Shown: positions 1 through 10,040, counted from the stretch's first letter. The stretch: 32,123 nucleotides of DNA from Comamonadaceae bacterium (GCA_947450255.1 CANFVA010000001.1:64339-96461), one strand, 5' to 3'. Translations and numbers: made by a program. Notes: a model not told the origin generated them from the sequence alone.

Positions 1-409
1 GCAAACGCTCGGCACGCCAGGCCCACACCGAGGGGCAGACAAAGTGCATCGTTTTCACGCCACGCGCGCGCAAACTGGCTTCCAAATCCAGGTTGAAATC
101 AGGCGCATCAACGCCAATGAACAGCGCCGGGGACTGCGCCAATAAGCGCTGTAACAACTGCTTGCGAATACCGACGATATCGCGGTAACGCAGCAGCACA
201 TCCCAACCCAAGCCATGCACCGCCAGTTTGTGGTGCGGCCACCAGGCGCAAAAGCCTTGTTCGGCCATACGCGGGCCGCCGATGCCATAGGTCGCAACCC
301 CAGTCCAACGCTGATGCACCGCCTGCAGCAGCAAGCCGGCCAGCATATCGCCGGAGGCCTCTCCAGCCACCATGGCCAGGGAGCGCAGCGCCACGCCGGA
401 TTGGCTCAC
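1..409 (-). CDS. lpxB: Lipid-A-disaccharide synthase, N-terminal part (runs off the window)
   Basis: Inner-membrane-associated glycosyltransferase that joins UDP-2,3-diacylglucosamine to lipid X to make the lipid A disaccharide. About 136 N-terminal residues are visible; the frame stays open to the left edge, so the 3' part is missing. LpxB hallmarks visible in order are GEASGD near the N-terminus, GIGGPRMAEQG, GVDAPDFN and the PSVWAWR segment, all as in the E. coli protein. The start I chose is GTG, one base after the lpxA stop; an in-frame ATG 12 codons downstream (373) is an alternative, giving MVAGEASGD. Last visible gene of the lpxD-fabZ-lpxA-lpxB run, almost certainly cotranscribed and translationally coupled to lpxA. 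Identity is firm; the exact start is not. Confidence 0.93.
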   Translation of the reverse strand, partial: MSQSGVALRSLAMVAGEASGDMLAGLLLQAVHQRWTGVATYGIGGPRMAEQGFCAWWPHHKLAVHGLGWDVLLRYRDIVGIRKQLLQRLLAQSPALFIGVDAPDFNLDLEASLRARGVKTMHFVCPSVWAWRAERL

Positions 410-410
410 C

Positions 411-1205
411 TCAACGCACGATGCCGCGCTGGGCACTGGTCTGTTGCAAGAAATCGTTCATCATGCATACATCGGGTTCGCATTGAGGCTGTGCCTGGCT
501 AATACTGGCAATTTGTTGCTGGGCCGCTTCGAGGCTGAGGTCTTGCCGGTACATGGCTTTGTGCATCGCCTTGACACCGGCGATGCGTTCCGGCGAAAAA
601 CCGCGCCGACGCAGGCCTTCGTAATTCATGGAGCGCGCCGCTGCGGGTTGTCCCTGGCACATCACAAAGGGGGGCAAATCAGCAAACAACAAAGAACACA
701 TAGCAGTCATGCTGTGCGCGCCAATACGCACGAATTGGTGCACCACCGTAAAGCCGCCCAAGATCACCCAATCACCCACATGCACATGGCCAGCCAATTG
801 CGAGTTGTTGGCAAATATGGTGTGGTTACCCACTTGGCAGTCATGCGCCAAGTGCACATAGGCCATGATCCAATTGTCATCGCCCAAGCGGGTGACACCC
901 ACATCGCCCGGTGAGCCAATGTTGAAAGTGCAAAACTCGCGAATGGTATTGCGGTCGCCGATCACAAGTTCGCAGGGCTCGCCAGCGTATTTTTTGTCCT
1001 GCGGTATCGCACCGAGTGAATTGAATTGGAAAATGCGGTTGTCGCGTCCAATCGTGGTATGCCCTTCGATCACACAATGCGCGCCGACGCTGGTCCCGGC
1101 ACCGATACGCACATGCGGGCCAATCACGGTGTAGGGGCCGACCGTTACGCCTGCATCAAGTTCGGCGCCTGCATCAACCAGTGCAGTGGGGTGGATGCCA
1201 CTCAT
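411..1205 (-). CDS. lpxA: UDP-N-acetylglucosamine acyltransferase
   Basis: Cytosolic first enzyme of lipid A synthesis; transfers (R)-3-hydroxyacyl from acyl-ACP to the 3-OH of UDP-GlcNAc. 264 residues from this start (E. coli 262). The N-terminal half is a left-handed beta-helix of hexapeptide repeats (IHPTAL..., GVTVGPY, ARIG-type units). The catalytic segment YVHLAHDC holds His118 and His121, the latter matching the E. coli His125 base. A longer reading starting at 1223 would overlap the end of fabZ; I chose the ATG at 1205 because it sits one base after the fabZ stop and has AAGGA six bases upstream. Tightly packed between fabZ and lpxB, as in most proteobacteria. Confidence 0.95.
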   Translation of the reverse strand: MSGIHPTALVDAGAELDAGVTVGPYTVIGPHVRIGAGTSVGAHCVIEGHTTIGRDNRIFQFNSLGAIPQDKKYAGEPCELVIGDRNTIREFCTFNIGSPGDVGVTRLGDDNWIMAYVHLAHDCQVGNHTIFANNSQLAGHVHVGDWVILGGFTVVHQFVRIGAHSMTAMCSLLFADLPPFVMCQGQPAAARSMNYEGLRRRGFSPERIAGVKAMHKAMYRQDLSLEAAQQQIASISQAQPQCEPDVCMMNDFLQQTSAQRGIVR

Positions 1206-1206
1206 A

Positions 1207-1656
1207 TCAATCCTTGGGCGCAATACTGCGCATCGCGCAGGTCAATTCCGCCTCGACTGCGGTTTCGCCCGCCACACTGGCACGGGTTTTGAACTTGAAA
1301 ATACCCGCCTTCATGCGCAGCAATTCCACCTCCAAAATGAGCTGGTCGCCCGGCTCCACCGGACGCTTAAAGCGCGCGCCATCAATACCAGCGAAGTAGT
1401 ACACCGATTGGTCATCGGGCGACGCATCCAGGGCGTCAAAGGCTAGCAGCGCGGCCGCCTGCGCCAGCGCTTCGAGCATCAATACGCCGGGCATCACCGG
1501 GCGGTGCGGAAAATGCCCTTCGAAAAAAGGCTCGTTGATGGTGACATTTTTCAAGGCCTTGATGGTCTTGCCTTTGTCGATTTCCAACACCCGGTCCACC
1601 ATCAAAAACGGATAGCGGTGCGGCAGTTGTTTAAGAATTTGGTGGATGTCCATCAT
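1207..1656 (-). CDS. fabZ: 3-hydroxyacyl-[acyl-carrier-protein] dehydratase FabZ
   Basis: Dehydrates (3R)-hydroxyacyl-ACP in fatty acid elongation and so competes with LpxA/LpxD for the same hydroxyacyl-ACP pool. 149 residues, normal for the family; hot-dog fold. Active-site residues visible: His48 in the FEGHFP loop and Glu62 in VLMLEALAQ. The start ATG overlaps the lpxD stop in an ATGA arrangement, implying translational coupling; a second ATG directly follows, so the protein may start MDIHQ. Sits between lpxD and lpxA as expected. Confidence 0.96.
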   Translation of the reverse strand: MMDIHQILKQLPHRYPFLMVDRVLEIDKGKTIKALKNVTINEPFFEGHFPHRPVMPGVLMLEALAQAAALLAFDALDASPDDQSVYYFAGIDGARFKRPVEPGDQLILEVELLRMKAGIFKFKTRASVAGETAVEAELTCAMRSIAPKD

Positions 1657-2645
1657 GGCTTAGCATCACTTTCGAGTTTTTTGATCCGCTCGCGCAAGCG
1701 GTGCAATTGTTTGAGCGAGGCGGCGTTTCGCTCCCAGTTGGCATTTTCATCGAGCGGGAAAATGCCGGTGTAATGGCCTGGCTTGTGAATTGACTTGCTG
1801 ACCAGCGTGCCCGCCGAAATATGCACATGCGCGGCGATTTCCAGATGGCCCAGCACAATCGCGCCGCCCCCGATGGTGCATTGGGGGCCGATCACGGCGC
1901 TGCCGGCGATACCGGCGCAGCCAGCGATAGCGGTATTGCGGCCAATGCGCACGTTGTGCCCGACCTGGATGAGATTGTCCAACTTCGCACCGTCTTCGAT
2001 CACCGTATCTTGCAAGGCACCCCGATCCACACAGGTATTGGCACCGATCTCCACATCATCGCCGATGGCGACCGCGCCGAGTTGTTCGATTTTTTCCCAG
2101 CGCTCCGCGTCCCGGGCAAAGCCAAAGCCATCGGCGCCGATGACCACACCCGCATGCAAGATACAGCGTTGGCCGATGACGCAATCGTGGCCCACAGTCA
2201 CCCGGGAGCGCAACTGGGTGTGCGCACCGATGCGGGCGCCGCGTTCGACCACACACAAAGGACCCACCGTGGCGCTGGGATGCACCTGGGCCGATGCATC
2301 GACCACAGCGCTGGGGTGGATACCACCGTGTGGACTTGGCGTGGAATGCTGGGCCTCATGCGCTTTACGCCAAAACTGCGTAAGTCGCGCGAAATACAGG
2401 TACGGCGTGTCGGAAACGATGCAAGCGCCGCGTGCGATGGCAACGCCCTTCAAATCGGGCGGGACGATGACACAGGCAGCCTTTGATGCCAACAACGATT
2501 GCCGGTATTTGGGGTGGCTGACAAAGCTCAGCGCATCGGCTCCTGCGTTTTCGATGGGCGCCAAGGCTTGGATACGCGTATTGCCGTCGCCGTGCAACTC
2601 GCCGCCAAGCGCCGCAATGATGTCGTGCAGGCGAATGTCAGGCAC
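1653..2645 (-). CDS. lpxD: UDP-3-O-(3-hydroxyacyl)glucosamine N-acyltransferase
   Basis: Third step of lipid A synthesis: N-acylation of UDP-3-O-acylglucosamine by hydroxyacyl-ACP in the cytosol. 330 residues (E. coli 341). An N-terminal uridine-binding domain (residues 1-100) is followed by a hexapeptide-repeat left-handed beta-helix (about 108-280) and a C-terminal helix ([14 protein letters not shown]). Catalytic His230 is visible in [12 protein letters not shown] (E. coli His239). The start codon is GTG with no clear Shine-Dalgarno; no alternative in-frame start preserves the N-terminal [12 protein letters not shown] segment. It begins 19 bases after the skp stop, so it probably depends on readthrough from bamA-skp. 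Confidence 0.95.
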   Translation of the reverse strand: MPDIRLHDIIAALGGELHGDGNTRIQALAPIENAGADALSFVSHPKYRQSLLASKAACVIVPPDLKGVAIARGACIVSDTPYLYFARLTQFWRKAHEAQHSTPSPHGGIHPSAVVDASAQVHPSATVGPLCVVERGARIGAHTQLRSRVTVGHDCVIGQRCILHAGVVIGADGFGFARDAERWEKIEQLGAVAIGDDVEIGANTCVDRGALQDTVIEDGAKLDNLIQVGHNVRIGRNTAIAGCAGIAGSAVIGPQCTIGGGAIVLGHLEIAAHVHISAGTLVSKSIHKPGHYTGIFPLDENANWERNAASLKQLHRLRERIKKLESDAKP

Positions 2646-2664
2646 GCAACTAGCGGGACGCAGC

Positions 2665-3177
2665 TTACTTGCCGCCCGTGGTATTTAGCGCCTTGAGCAC
2701 CCGGTCGGTGATGTCGTGGCGTCCGTTGCTGTAAACCACCTCTTGCACCACCAAATCATATTTCTCATCGTCAGCGACTTTACGCACGGCTTTATTGGCT
2801 TTCTCCAGCACTTGCTGCAACTCCTCGTTGCGCCGACCGTTCAAGTCTTCTTGGTACTCGCGCTGCTTGCGCTGCAAATCGCGATTGAGCTCAGCGCCTT
2901 CTTTTTGTCGCGCTGCACGCTGCGACTCGGTCAAAGTCGGAGCGTCGCGGTCAAACTTTTCGCTGAACGTTTTCAGGGCGGCCTGCAAATCGGCCAGTTC
3001 CTTGCCGCGCTTGGAAAACTCTTGCTCCAACTTGGCTTGCGCGGCCTTGGCAATCGCCGACTCGGTGGTGATGCGCTGGGTATTGATGTAGGCAATGCGC
3101 GATTCCTGCGCCCATGTTGAGGAAAGTAAACCGGTGGTGCCCACCACAAAAACAGCAATAAGGTTAAGCAGTTTCAT
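2665..3177 (-). CDS. skp: Periplasmic OMP chaperone Skp/OmpH
   Basis: Periplasmic trimeric chaperone that holds unfolded outer-membrane proteins on their way to the BAM complex. 170 residues; a signal peptide (Lys near the N-terminus, hydrophobic [11 protein letters not shown], cleavage probably after TWA at about residue 23) precedes a mature part that begins with the family's [10 protein letters not shown] and continues as a long charged, heptad-rich helical arm (about residues 45-130). The start ATG overlaps the bamA stop by one base (TAATG), giving tight coupling to its functional partner. Length and position are typical. Confidence 0.93.
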   Translation of the reverse strand: MKLLNLIAVFVVGTTGLLSSTWAQESRIAYINTQRITTESAIAKAAQAKLEQEFSKRGKELADLQAALKTFSEKFDRDAPTLTESQRAARQKEGAELNRDLQRKQREYQEDLNGRRNEELQQVLEKANKAVRKVADDEKYDLVVQEVVYSNGRHDITDRVLKALNTTGGK

Positions 3178-5474
3178 TAGAAAGTCGTTCCAATGGTGAA
3201 TTGAAGAGATTGGATTTTATCGTTATCGAACTGGGTCAGCGGTTTGGCATAGGCCAAACGCAGCGGACCCACTGGCGATATCCAACTGATGCCGATTCCC
3301 GAGGACGAGCGTAGATCGCCCAGTGCGATATTTTCATCCGGTCCATAGAGTCCGCCCGCGTCGAAAAATGCGTACATCCGCAGGGTCCGATCGTTGCCGC
3401 CGCCGGGTAGGGGTGACAGAATTTCGGCATTAAACGTCAGCTTCTTGTTACCACCCGTGGAGACGGCGCCCAGGTTACGCTGCGCCGCTGTGGTCAAGCT
3501 GCCCGGTTCAAAGCCCCTGACCGAACCAATGCCGCCCGAGTAGTAGTTTTTGAACAAGGGATAGATTTGCCCGTTTGTCGGAGTACCCATTGACAACTCG
3601 CCATTGAACGCCAGGGTAACCCGCTTATTGACTGCGAAAAACTGCTGCGCCTGGGTGGTACCACGCACATAGGTCAGGTCACCGGCTACGCTCCATTCTG
3701 CATTGGCTTTGAGCAGACGACCGCTGCTGGGAACCAAGCCGCTGTCGCGCGTATCCCGACCCCAACCCACCGTCAAGGGGACCGCCGACGCGGTGTAACC
3801 AAAGGTATTGGCGAACTCCAAAAATGCTTGTGGAAGCAAGGTACCCGGCTCGATCGTTGTGGAGTCATAGCCAGCACCAAAGAACACCGTGTCGGTTTCA
3901 GAAAACGGCACCCCGAATCGCAGACTGGTACCTATGTTTTTCAAAGCGTAGCTATTGACGTCGGCGTAAGGGCGTGTTGTCCGGTAATACAAATCAAAAC
4001 TGCGCGAGACACCGTCTTGCGTGAAATACGGATCGGTGGTGCTAAACACATAGGTGGTGTTGAGCTTGCTGGTGTTGACCTCCACGCCCACCGAACTGCC
4101 TGAACCAAAGGCATTGTCCTGCTTGAAGCCCAAACTCAAACCCAGGCCGTCTGCACTGGAAAATCCAGCCCCCAGCGACAAGCTGCCGGTCGGCTTTTCA
4201 ACCACGGTCACCAGCAAGTCGGCTTGGTCGGGCGAACCAGGCACTTCAACGGTATCTAGGTTCACTTCTTTGAAATAACCCAATCGATCAACCCGATTGC
4301 GCGAGGCGCGAATCTTTTCGCCGTCATACCACGCCGACTCCATCTGACGAAACTCTCGTCGCACCACTTCGTCACGGGTGGTGTCGTTGCCGGCTATATT
4401 AATGCGGCGCACATAGACGCGACGTGACGGGTCTGCGCGCAGTGTAATGTCCACGCGGTTGGTGCTTCGATCAATTGTGGTTTGTGCCTCCACTTGGGCA
4501 AACGCATAGCCGAAGTTGGCATAGAAATCGGTGAAAGCTTTTGTGGTCTGCGTCACTTCATTCACGTTATAGGGTTCGCCCGGCCGGATGGCAACCAAGG
4601 CCCTGAATTGCTCTTCTTTTTCCAGGTAATTGCCAGCCAGGCTGACTCTGGACACCACGAAGCGCTCGCCCTCAGTGATGTTGATAGTGATGCCAATGTC
4701 CTGCTTATTGGGTGCGATGGTGACCTGCGTCGAGTCCACGCTGAACTCCAGATAACCACGCGAGAGGTAGTACGACCGCAGCGACTCAATGTCCCCGTTG
4801 AGCTTGGGTCTGGCATAGCGATCCGACTTGGTGTACCAGCTCAGCCAGCCCCCGGTATCGGAATCGAATAAACCCAGCAAAGTGCTCTCGGTAAAGGCTT
4901 GGTTGCCAATAATTTTGATCGACTTGATTTTGGCCGTTTCGCCCTCACTCACCGCAAAACTTAAATTTACCCGGTTTCCTTCGACCGGCGTTACCGTCGT
5001 CACCATTTCAGCCGCATACATGCTGCGGTTGATGTACTGGCGCTTGAGCTCTTGCTCTGCTTTGTCCGCCAGGGCTTTGTCAAACGGCCGCCCCTCCGAC
5101 AAGCCAATATCTTTCAGCGCTTTGACGAGCACCTCTTTATCGAATTCTTTGGTACCTGTGAAGCTGACGGTGCCCACAATCGGACGCTCGGCAACCATCA
5201 CCATCAACACGGCGCCCTCCACGCTGATGCGCACGTCGTTGAACAATCCCAATCCGAACAAAGCTTTGATGGAGGCGGCGGCAACCTCATCCGAATAACT
5301 GTCACCCACGCGCACCGGCAAAGACGCAAATACCGTACCCGCCTCGACCCGCTGCAAGCCCTCAACCCGGATATCCTGGATAACAAAAGGTGTCAACGCC
5401 ATGGCTGCTTGGGTAAACAGGGCCAAGGCCAAGGCAGCGAAACTACGTAAAAAGAGCGGGAATGGGTGTTGCAT
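3177..5474 (-). CDS. bamA: Outer membrane protein assembly factor BamA (Omp85)
   Basis: Core of the BAM machine that folds and inserts beta-barrel proteins into the outer membrane. 765 residues from the ATG used here: signal peptide (hydrophobic SFAALALALFTQ, cleavage after AMA), five POTRA domains over roughly residues 25-430 starting with FVIQDIRVEGLQRVEAG, then a 16-strand barrel ending in Phe (TIGTTF), the beta-signal. The conserved VRGFE of barrel loop 6 is visible in GGIGSVRGFEPGS. An upstream in-frame ATG at 5519 would add 15 polar residues before the signal peptide; neither start has a good Shine-Dalgarno, and I prefer the shorter one because it gives a normal signal peptide. rseP, which usually precedes bamA, is absent here. 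Confidence 0.95.
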   Translation of the reverse strand: MQHPFPLFLRSFAALALALFTQAAMALTPFVIQDIRVEGLQRVEAGTVFASLPVRVGDSYSDEVAAASIKALFGLGLFNDVRISVEGAVLMVMVAERPIVGTVSFTGTKEFDKEVLVKALKDIGLSEGRPFDKALADKAEQELKRQYINRSMYAAEMVTTVTPVEGNRVNLSFAVSEGETAKIKSIKIIGNQAFTESTLLGLFDSDTGGWLSWYTKSDRYARPKLNGDIESLRSYYLSRGYLEFSVDSTQVTIAPNKQDIGITINITEGERFVVSRVSLAGNYLEKEEQFRALVAIRPGEPYNVNEVTQTTKAFTDFYANFGYAFAQVEAQTTIDRSTNRVDITLRADPSRRVYVRRINIAGNDTTRDEVVRREFRQMESAWYDGEKIRASRNRVDRLGYFKEVNLDTVEVPGSPDQADLLVTVVEKPTGSLSLGAGFSSADGLGLSLGFKQDNAFGSGSSVGVEVNTSKLNTTYVFSTTDPYFTQDGVSRSFDLYYRTTRPYADVNSYALKNIGTSLRFGVPFSETDTVFFGAGYDSTTIEPGTLLPQAFLEFANTFGYTASAVPLTVGWGRDTRDSGLVPSSGRLLKANAEWSVAGDLTYVRGTTQAQQFFAVNKRVTLAFNGELSMGTPTNGQIYPLFKNYYSGGIGSVRGFEPGSLTTAAQRNLGAVSTGGNKKLTFNAEILSPLPGGGNDRTLRMYAFFDAGGLYGPDENIALGDLRSSSGIGISWISPVGPLRLAYAKPLTQFDNDKIQSLQFTIGTTF

Positions 5475-5508
5475 AGTGAAAGAAGTTGCGGTGTGCTGCG
5501 AGGCGCCC

Positions 5509-5538
5509 GAAATAGACATCAGCAGCCGTAAGCGTCAA
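5509..5538 (-). promoter_or_regulatory. Candidate sigma-70 promoter before bamA
   Basis: On the minus strand TTGACG (5538-5533) is followed 18 bases later by TATTTC (5514-5509). The -35 is good and the -10 poor. Transcription from here would begin downstream of the longer possible bamA start and upstream of the ATG at 5474, which would favour the shorter protein. Could be chance; it lies where rseP is missing. Confidence 0.25.
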
Positions 5539-5564
5539 GCCCCATCATAACGGCCTGAGGATCC

Positions 5565-6761
5565 CTAGCCCATGGCGGCTACCGTGGCGCCGGCCCGGGC
5601 GCGGGCTTCCTGGTCGATGGCTAAAAGATCAGCGAGCGACACAGGAGCGGTGGGCACGAACCGGGCCATGGTCTCCAGATTGACCGCATGGATCTGGTCA
5701 AAGCGAATGCGCTCGTCTAAAAAAGCGGCCACGGCCACTTCGTTGGCGGCATTCAGGACAGCCGTCGTCCCGGGAACTGCGTCAAGCGCCTCCCAGGCCA
5801 GCTGCAGCCCAGGAAAACGCCGCTGGTGATCAGCATGGGAAAATGTCTCAAAGGTCAAAGCGGTCAGGCTGGAAAAATCGATGGCGCTGGCGCCAGAGGC
5901 GTGGCGGCTGGGCCAGGCCAGTCCGTACGCGATGGGACCACGCATATCGGGCGTTCCCAATTGCGCGACAACCGAATGGTCCACAAATTGCACCATGGAG
6001 TGAATCACGCTTTGCGGATGAATAACCACTTCGACGGTCTGCGGTGCGACGCCAAACAAGAATTTGGCTTCGATTACCTCCAGCGCCTTATTCATCATAG
6101 TGGCTGAGTCGACCGATATTTTGCGACCCATCACCCAATTGGGGTGGGCACAAGCCTCTTGCGGAGTCACTTGGCGCAATGTGGCCGGGTCGCGGGTCCG
6201 AAACGGGCCGCCGGAAGCAGTCAAAATAATTTTGTCGATCACCGACGGCCACGTCTGCGGATTTTCCGGCAGCGACTGAAAAATCGCCGAGTGCTCGCTA
6301 TCGATCGGTAACAGCGTTGCCCCGCCGCTCTTGACAGCGTCCATAAAAAAAGCGCCGCCCACCACCAAGGCCTCTTTATTGGCCAGCAGCAATCGCTTAC
6401 CCGCCAGGGCAGCAGCAATGCACGACGCCAAACCCGCGGCACCCACGATAGCAGCCATCACTGTCGTGACGTCCTCATGGGCAGCGACCCATTCCAAGGC
6501 TTGTACACCCGACAGCACCTGCGTAGGCACGCCGGCCTCGGCCAGTGCCCGCTGGAGTTCGCGGGCATGAGGCTCGCTCACCATCACCGCATAACGTGGC
6601 CGAAATTGCAGGCATTGCGCCGTCAGGAGGTCCACCCGGCTGTGGGCGGTGAGCGCAAAAACCCGGTAGCGCTCCGGTTGGCGGGCGATGACATCCAAGG
6701 TGTTGGCACCAATGGAGCCTGTGGATCCCAAAATACTCACCGTTTGCATCGCTACATCCAT
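5565..6761 (-). CDS. dxr: 1-deoxy-D-xylulose 5-phosphate reductoisomerase
   Basis: Cytosolic, NADPH- and divalent-metal-dependent first committed step of the MEP isoprenoid pathway (DXP to MEP). 398 residues. The N-terminal Rossmann motif SILGSTGSIGANTLDV is intact. LLANKEALVVGG, the metal-binding region with LLPIDSEHSAIFQ, the TASGGPFR loop and the PNWVMGRKISVDSATMMNK segment are all present. The ATG chosen has GAGGT seven bases upstream and lies 13 bases after the cdsA stop; a TTG two codons earlier and an ATG four codons later (MQTVSILG) are alternatives. Product feeds undecaprenyl phosphate synthesis, yet uppS is not in this cluster. Confidence 0.96.
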   Translation of the reverse strand: MDVAMQTVSILGSTGSIGANTLDVIARQPERYRVFALTAHSRVDLLTAQCLQFRPRYAVMVSEPHARELQRALAEAGVPTQVLSGVQALEWVAAHEDVTTVMAAIVGAAGLASCIAAALAGKRLLLANKEALVVGGAFFMDAVKSGGATLLPIDSEHSAIFQSLPENPQTWPSVIDKIILTASGGPFRTRDPATLRQVTPQEACAHPNWVMGRKISVDSATMMNKALEVIEAKFLFGVAPQTVEVVIHPQSVIHSMVQFVDHSVVAQLGTPDMRGPIAYGLAWPSRHASGASAIDFSSLTALTFETFSHADHQRRFPGLQLAWEALDAVPGTTAVLNAANEVAVAAFLDERIRFDQIHAVNLETMARFVPTAPVSLADLLAIDQEARARAGATVAAMG

Positions 6762-6774
6762 GTGCAATACCTCT

Positions 6775-7620
6775 TTAACTGCCGGACAGCAACATCACCA
6801 AAGGAAGCACCGGCAAAAGGGCGTCAATGCGGTCGAGCACGCCGCCGTGCCCAGGCAGCAACTGGCTGCTGTCCTTGACACCCGCCGCCCGCTTGAACAA
6901 GGACTCGAGTAAGTCCCCTGCCACGCTCATGGTTGCCAGGAAGGCAACCGACACCAGCATAAACCCAAGGCCCCGCTCTGCCAGTCGGCCGTACAGGCTG
7001 ACCTGCCCCCAGGCGCTGAGCGGTTCCCACTGGCGCCATGCGATTGCCAGCATGATCACCAGCACCAAGCCCCCCAAAGCGCCTTCCCAGGTCTTGCCAG
7101 GGCTTATGGCGACGGCCAGCTTGCGCGTAATCCAGCGCCCCCCCAAGAGGCGGCCGCAAAAATAGGCTGCCACATCAGCGCCCCATACCAGCACGAATAC
7201 GGAAAACAAAAAATTGATGCCGATGGAACGGACCTGGACCAAGGCCACCCAGGCCGTGAGCAAGGCCACCATTCCAGCGGTCCACCGCAGGGCCGCCGGA
7301 ATTCGCAACCAAGCCTCAACCCCGCCGCGCAAAAGCACCGCGGCCATCAAAACCCAGGCTGAACCGACCACCAGCCACAACATTGGCCAGGCCTGGGCGG
7401 TAGCGCCCTCGCGCCAGAAAAACAAACAAAGCAAGGTACATACGATGCCGCTGGCGCGCGCCGGCCAGGGTGACCAGGCACACAAGCGCGCCCATTCCCA
7501 GGCGGCGGCGCCCATCATCACCGCCGTCAACAGAACCAATCCGAGTGGATCATCTGCCCAAACCGCAGGAATCAAAACCGCCAACAACAGCACGGCGGTA
7601 ATGATGCGCTGCTTTAGCAC
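6775..7620 (-). CDS. cdsA: Phosphatidate cytidylyltransferase (CDP-diglyceride synthase)
   Basis: Inner-membrane enzyme making CDP-diacylglycerol from CTP and phosphatidate, the branch point of phospholipid synthesis. 281 residues, with several hydrophobic segments from the N-terminus (ITAVLLLAVLIPAVWA) through about residue 220. The C-terminal family signature is complete: SLFKRAAGVKDSS, then LLPGHGGVLDRID. Start codon is GTG. The gene begins 100 bases after frr; in relatives uppS fills that interval and normally overlaps cdsA. Identity is firm. Confidence 0.94.
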   Translation of the reverse strand: MLKQRIITAVLLLAVLIPAVWADDPLGLVLLTAVMMGAAAWEWARLCAWSPWPARASGIVCTLLCLFFWREGATAQAWPMLWLVVGSAWVLMAAVLLRGGVEAWLRIPAALRWTAGMVALLTAWVALVQVRSIGINFLFSVFVLVWGADVAAYFCGRLLGGRWITRKLAVAISPGKTWEGALGGLVLVIMLAIAWRQWEPLSAWGQVSLYGRLAERGLGFMLVSVAFLATMSVAGDLLESLFKRAAGVKDSSQLLPGHGGVLDRIDALLPVLPLVMLLSGS

Positions 7621-7720
7621 GTGGGTTGGCGCGAATAAGGCCCGCGCCTAGCTGCAGCAAGCGCAAACAGCGCTGTGCAGCTTAGGTCTACCGGCGCAGC
7701 TCGAAACGTCATGGGGTCGC

Positions 7721-8281
7721 CTAGACGGCCATGATCTCTTGTTCTTTGGCGGCGACCAATTTATCGACGTCGGCGATGTAACGGTCGGTCAATTTTTGGA
7801 TATCCGCTTCGGAGCGCTTTTGCTCGTCTTCCGAAACCTCTTTGTCTTTTTCCAGCTTTTTGACCGCGTCATTGGCTTCGCGGCGCAAATTGCGAATCGC
7901 AATTTTGGCATTCTCACCTTCGCTACGGACCACCTTGGTCAGTTCCTTGCGGCGCTCTTCGGTCATCATCGGCATGGGAACGCGAATCAAATCCCCCATG
8001 GAGGCCGGATTCAAACCCAAATCACTCTCGCGAATCGCCTTTTCAATCTTTACCCCCATACCCTTTTCCCATGGCTGAATACCAATGGTACGGGCGTCTA
8101 TCAAATTCAAGTTAGCGACCTGGCTCAGTGGCACCATAGAGCCGTAATACTCCACCTGGACGGTATCGAGCAGCGCCGGGTTGGCACGCCCGGTACGCAC
8201 CTTGGTAAGGGTGGTTTTGAAATTGGCGATGGACTGGTCCATCTTGCCTTCCATATGGCCCCGGATGTCGGCGATCGTCAT
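7721..8281 (-). CDS. frr: Ribosome recycling factor
   Basis: With EF-G, splits the post-termination ribosome. 186 residues from the chosen ATG, the usual family length (185-186), starting [18 protein letters not shown]. Family segments [36 protein letters not shown] and the [13 protein letters not shown] stretch are visible; two-domain helical bundle plus beta/alpha domain expected. GGAG lies eight bases before the ATG. An upstream GTG would add three residues. Eighteen bases downstream of pyrH, so likely one transcript. Confidence 0.96.
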   Translation of the reverse strand: MTIADIRGHMEGKMDQSIANFKTTLTKVRTGRANPALLDTVQVEYYGSMVPLSQVANLNLIDARTIGIQPWEKGMGVKIEKAIRESDLGLNPASMGDLIRVPMPMMTEERRKELTKVVRSEGENAKIAIRNLRREANDAVKKLEKDKEVSEDEQKRSEADIQKLTDRYIADVDKLVAAKEQEIMAV

Positions 8282-8299
8282 ATTTGTCACTCCAAAAAT

Positions 8300-9022
8300 T
8301 CAAACATGCACCAAGGTGCCTTCGTCCTCGCCCATCACCACGCGCTTGAGCGCGCCGTGCTTGAAGATAGAGAAAACCTTGATCGGCAATTTTTGGTCGC
8401 GGCACAGTGCAAAAGCGGCAGCGTCCATGATGCCCAGATTTTGCTGCATCGCGCTGTCAAAGGTCAGACTGGCGTAGCGCTGGGCGGTAGGCACTTTTTT
8501 CGGGTCTGCGTCGTACACACCATCGACTTTGGTGGCCTTGAGCACGATCTGCGCACCAATTTCTGCTCCCCGCAATGCGGCAGCGGTGTCAGTGGTGAAA
8601 AACGGGTTGCCGGTGCCAGCGGCGAAGATCACCACCTTGCCCTCTTCCAAGTATTGCAAGGCTTTAGGCCGCACATAGGGCTCGACCACTTGCTCAATGC
8701 CGATGGCGGACATCACCCGCGCGGTCAGGCCGGCCTTGTTCATCGTGTCGCCCAGGGCCAAGGCATTCATCACGGTGGCCAGCATCCCCATATAGTCGGC
8801 CGTCGCACGGTCCATCCCCACCGAACCGCCAGCCACACCGCGGAAAATATTACCTCCACCGATTACGACCGCGATCTGCACGCCCAAGCGGGTGACATCG
8901 GCGATTTCATCGACCATGCGAACAATGGTGTCGCGGTTGATGCCAAACTGATCGTCGCCCATCAAGGCCTCGCCAGACAGTTTCAACAAAATTCGACTGT
9001 AGGCGGGCGTTTTTTGGGTCAT
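8300..9022 (-). CDS. pyrH: Uridylate kinase
   Basis: Hexameric cytosolic kinase, UMP + ATP to UDP + ADP, in pyrimidine nucleotide synthesis; typically activated by GTP and inhibited by UTP. 240 residues from this ATG, the family norm. Amino-acid-kinase fold motifs: [13 protein letters not shown] at the N-terminus, [35 protein letters not shown] and the [20 protein letters not shown] phosphate/nucleotide region. An ATG seven codons upstream (9043) is in frame but has no ribosome site. tsf ends 94 bases upstream. Confidence 0.96.
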   Translation of the reverse strand: MTQKTPAYSRILLKLSGEALMGDDQFGINRDTIVRMVDEIADVTRLGVQIAVVIGGGNIFRGVAGGSVGMDRATADYMGMLATVMNALALGDTMNKAGLTARVMSAIGIEQVVEPYVRPKALQYLEEGKVVIFAAGTGNPFFTTDTAAALRGAEIGAQIVLKATKVDGVYDADPKKVPTAQRYASLTFDSAMQQNLGIMDAAAFALCRDQKLPIKVFSIFKHGALKRVVMGEDEGTLVHV

Positions 9023-9116
9023 ATCAGCATCCGATGGCGGCATTTAGTAGGTAGGTGGACGCCGCCACGCGCTGGTTGGATGCACGTCCAACACGGGCAT
9101 GTCGGCAGAGCGAAGT

Positions 9117-10040
9117 TTAGGCGCCTTGCTTGGCCGCGGCAACCTGCGCAGCCACCTCGGCGGCGAAGTCGTCGACCCGCTTTTCGATGCCCTCGCCCAC
9201 CACGTACAAAGTGAAGCTTTGCACCGTAGTGGCGCAGGCCTTGAGCATTTGCTCCACCGTCTGCTTGTCGTTCTTCACAAAGGTCTGGTTCAGCAGCGAC
9301 ACCTCTTTGAGGTATTTTTGCACACCACCCTCTATGCGCTTGGTAACGATTTCAGCCGATTGCACGGGCTTGCCTGCGGCGGTAGCCACTGCCGCATCTT
9401 CGGCCGCTTTGGCCGCTGCGACGGAACGCTCGCGCTCCACCAACTCAGCGGGAACATCGGCACTAGAAAGAGACACCGGCTTCATCGCAGCCACGTGCAT
9501 TGCCACATCCTTGGCGGCGACCGCATCACCGTCAAACTCGACCACCACACCAATACGCGTGCCATGCAGGTAGGTAGCCACTTTCGCGCTGCTGGCAAAG
9601 CGCTTGAAGCGGCGGAAGGTCATGTTCTCGCCAATCTTGCCGATCAGGCCTTTGCGTACGTCCTCCAACGTCGGACCAAAGCCATCCTGGCTGAAAGGTA
9701 GGGCTGCCAGTGCGGCCAAATCTGCTGGGTTGTGCTGCGCCACCAACTGGGCAGCGCCTTTGGCCAAGGCCAGGAAACTGTCGTTCTTGGTCACAAAGTC
9801 GGTTTCGCAGTTGACTTCGATCATGGCGGTAGCGGCAGCCTCGCTGGAGATGGCTACTACGCCTTCGGCGGTCACGCGGGCGGCGGCCTTACCGGCTTTG
9901 CTGCCCAATTTCACGCGCAACAACTCTTCGGCCTTGACCATATCGCCCTCGGCCTCGGTCAGGGCCTTTTTACATTCCATCATGGGGGCGTCGGTTTTGC
10001 CGCGCAGTTCGGCGACCATGCTTGCAGTAATTGCTGCCAT
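9117..10040 (-). CDS. tsf: Elongation factor Ts
   Basis: Nucleotide exchange factor for EF-Tu. 307 residues (typical for beta-proteobacteria). The N-terminal UBA-like domain reads [22 protein letters not shown], and the core carries the TDFVTKN motif that contacts EF-Tu ([15 protein letters not shown]). ATG with GGAG seven bases upstream. It lies 84 bases downstream of rpsB with a terminator-like hairpin between the two, so part of its expression may be set by attenuation. Confidence 0.97.
   Translation of the reverse strand: MAAITASMVAELRGKTDAPMMECKKALTEAEGDMVKAEELLRVKLGSKAGKAAARVTAEGVVAISSEAAATAMIEVNCETDFVTKNDSFLALAKGAAQLVAQHNPADLAALAALPFSQDGFGPTLEDVRKGLIGKIGENMTFRRFKRFASSAKVATYLHGTRIGVVVEFDGDAVAAKDVAMHVAAMKPVSLSSADVPAELVERERSVAAAKAAEDAAVATAAGKPVQSAEIVTKRIEGGVQKYLKEVSLLNQTFVKNDKQTVEQMLKACATTVQSFTLYVVGEGIEKRVDDFAAEVAAQVAAAKQGA

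Noticed and set aside
7621-7720. Possible remnant of uppS between frr and cdsA (a 32-codon frame starting at an ATG in the gap).
   Set aside because: Its translation shows none of the UppS motifs; I treat the gap as ordinary intergenic sequence.
7739-9214. Long plus-strand open frame (about 490 codons) opposite frr, pyrH and part of tsf.
   Set aside because: It is antisense to three certain genes, has a low-complexity His/Gln-rich composition typical of reversed coding sequence, and has no recognisable domain.
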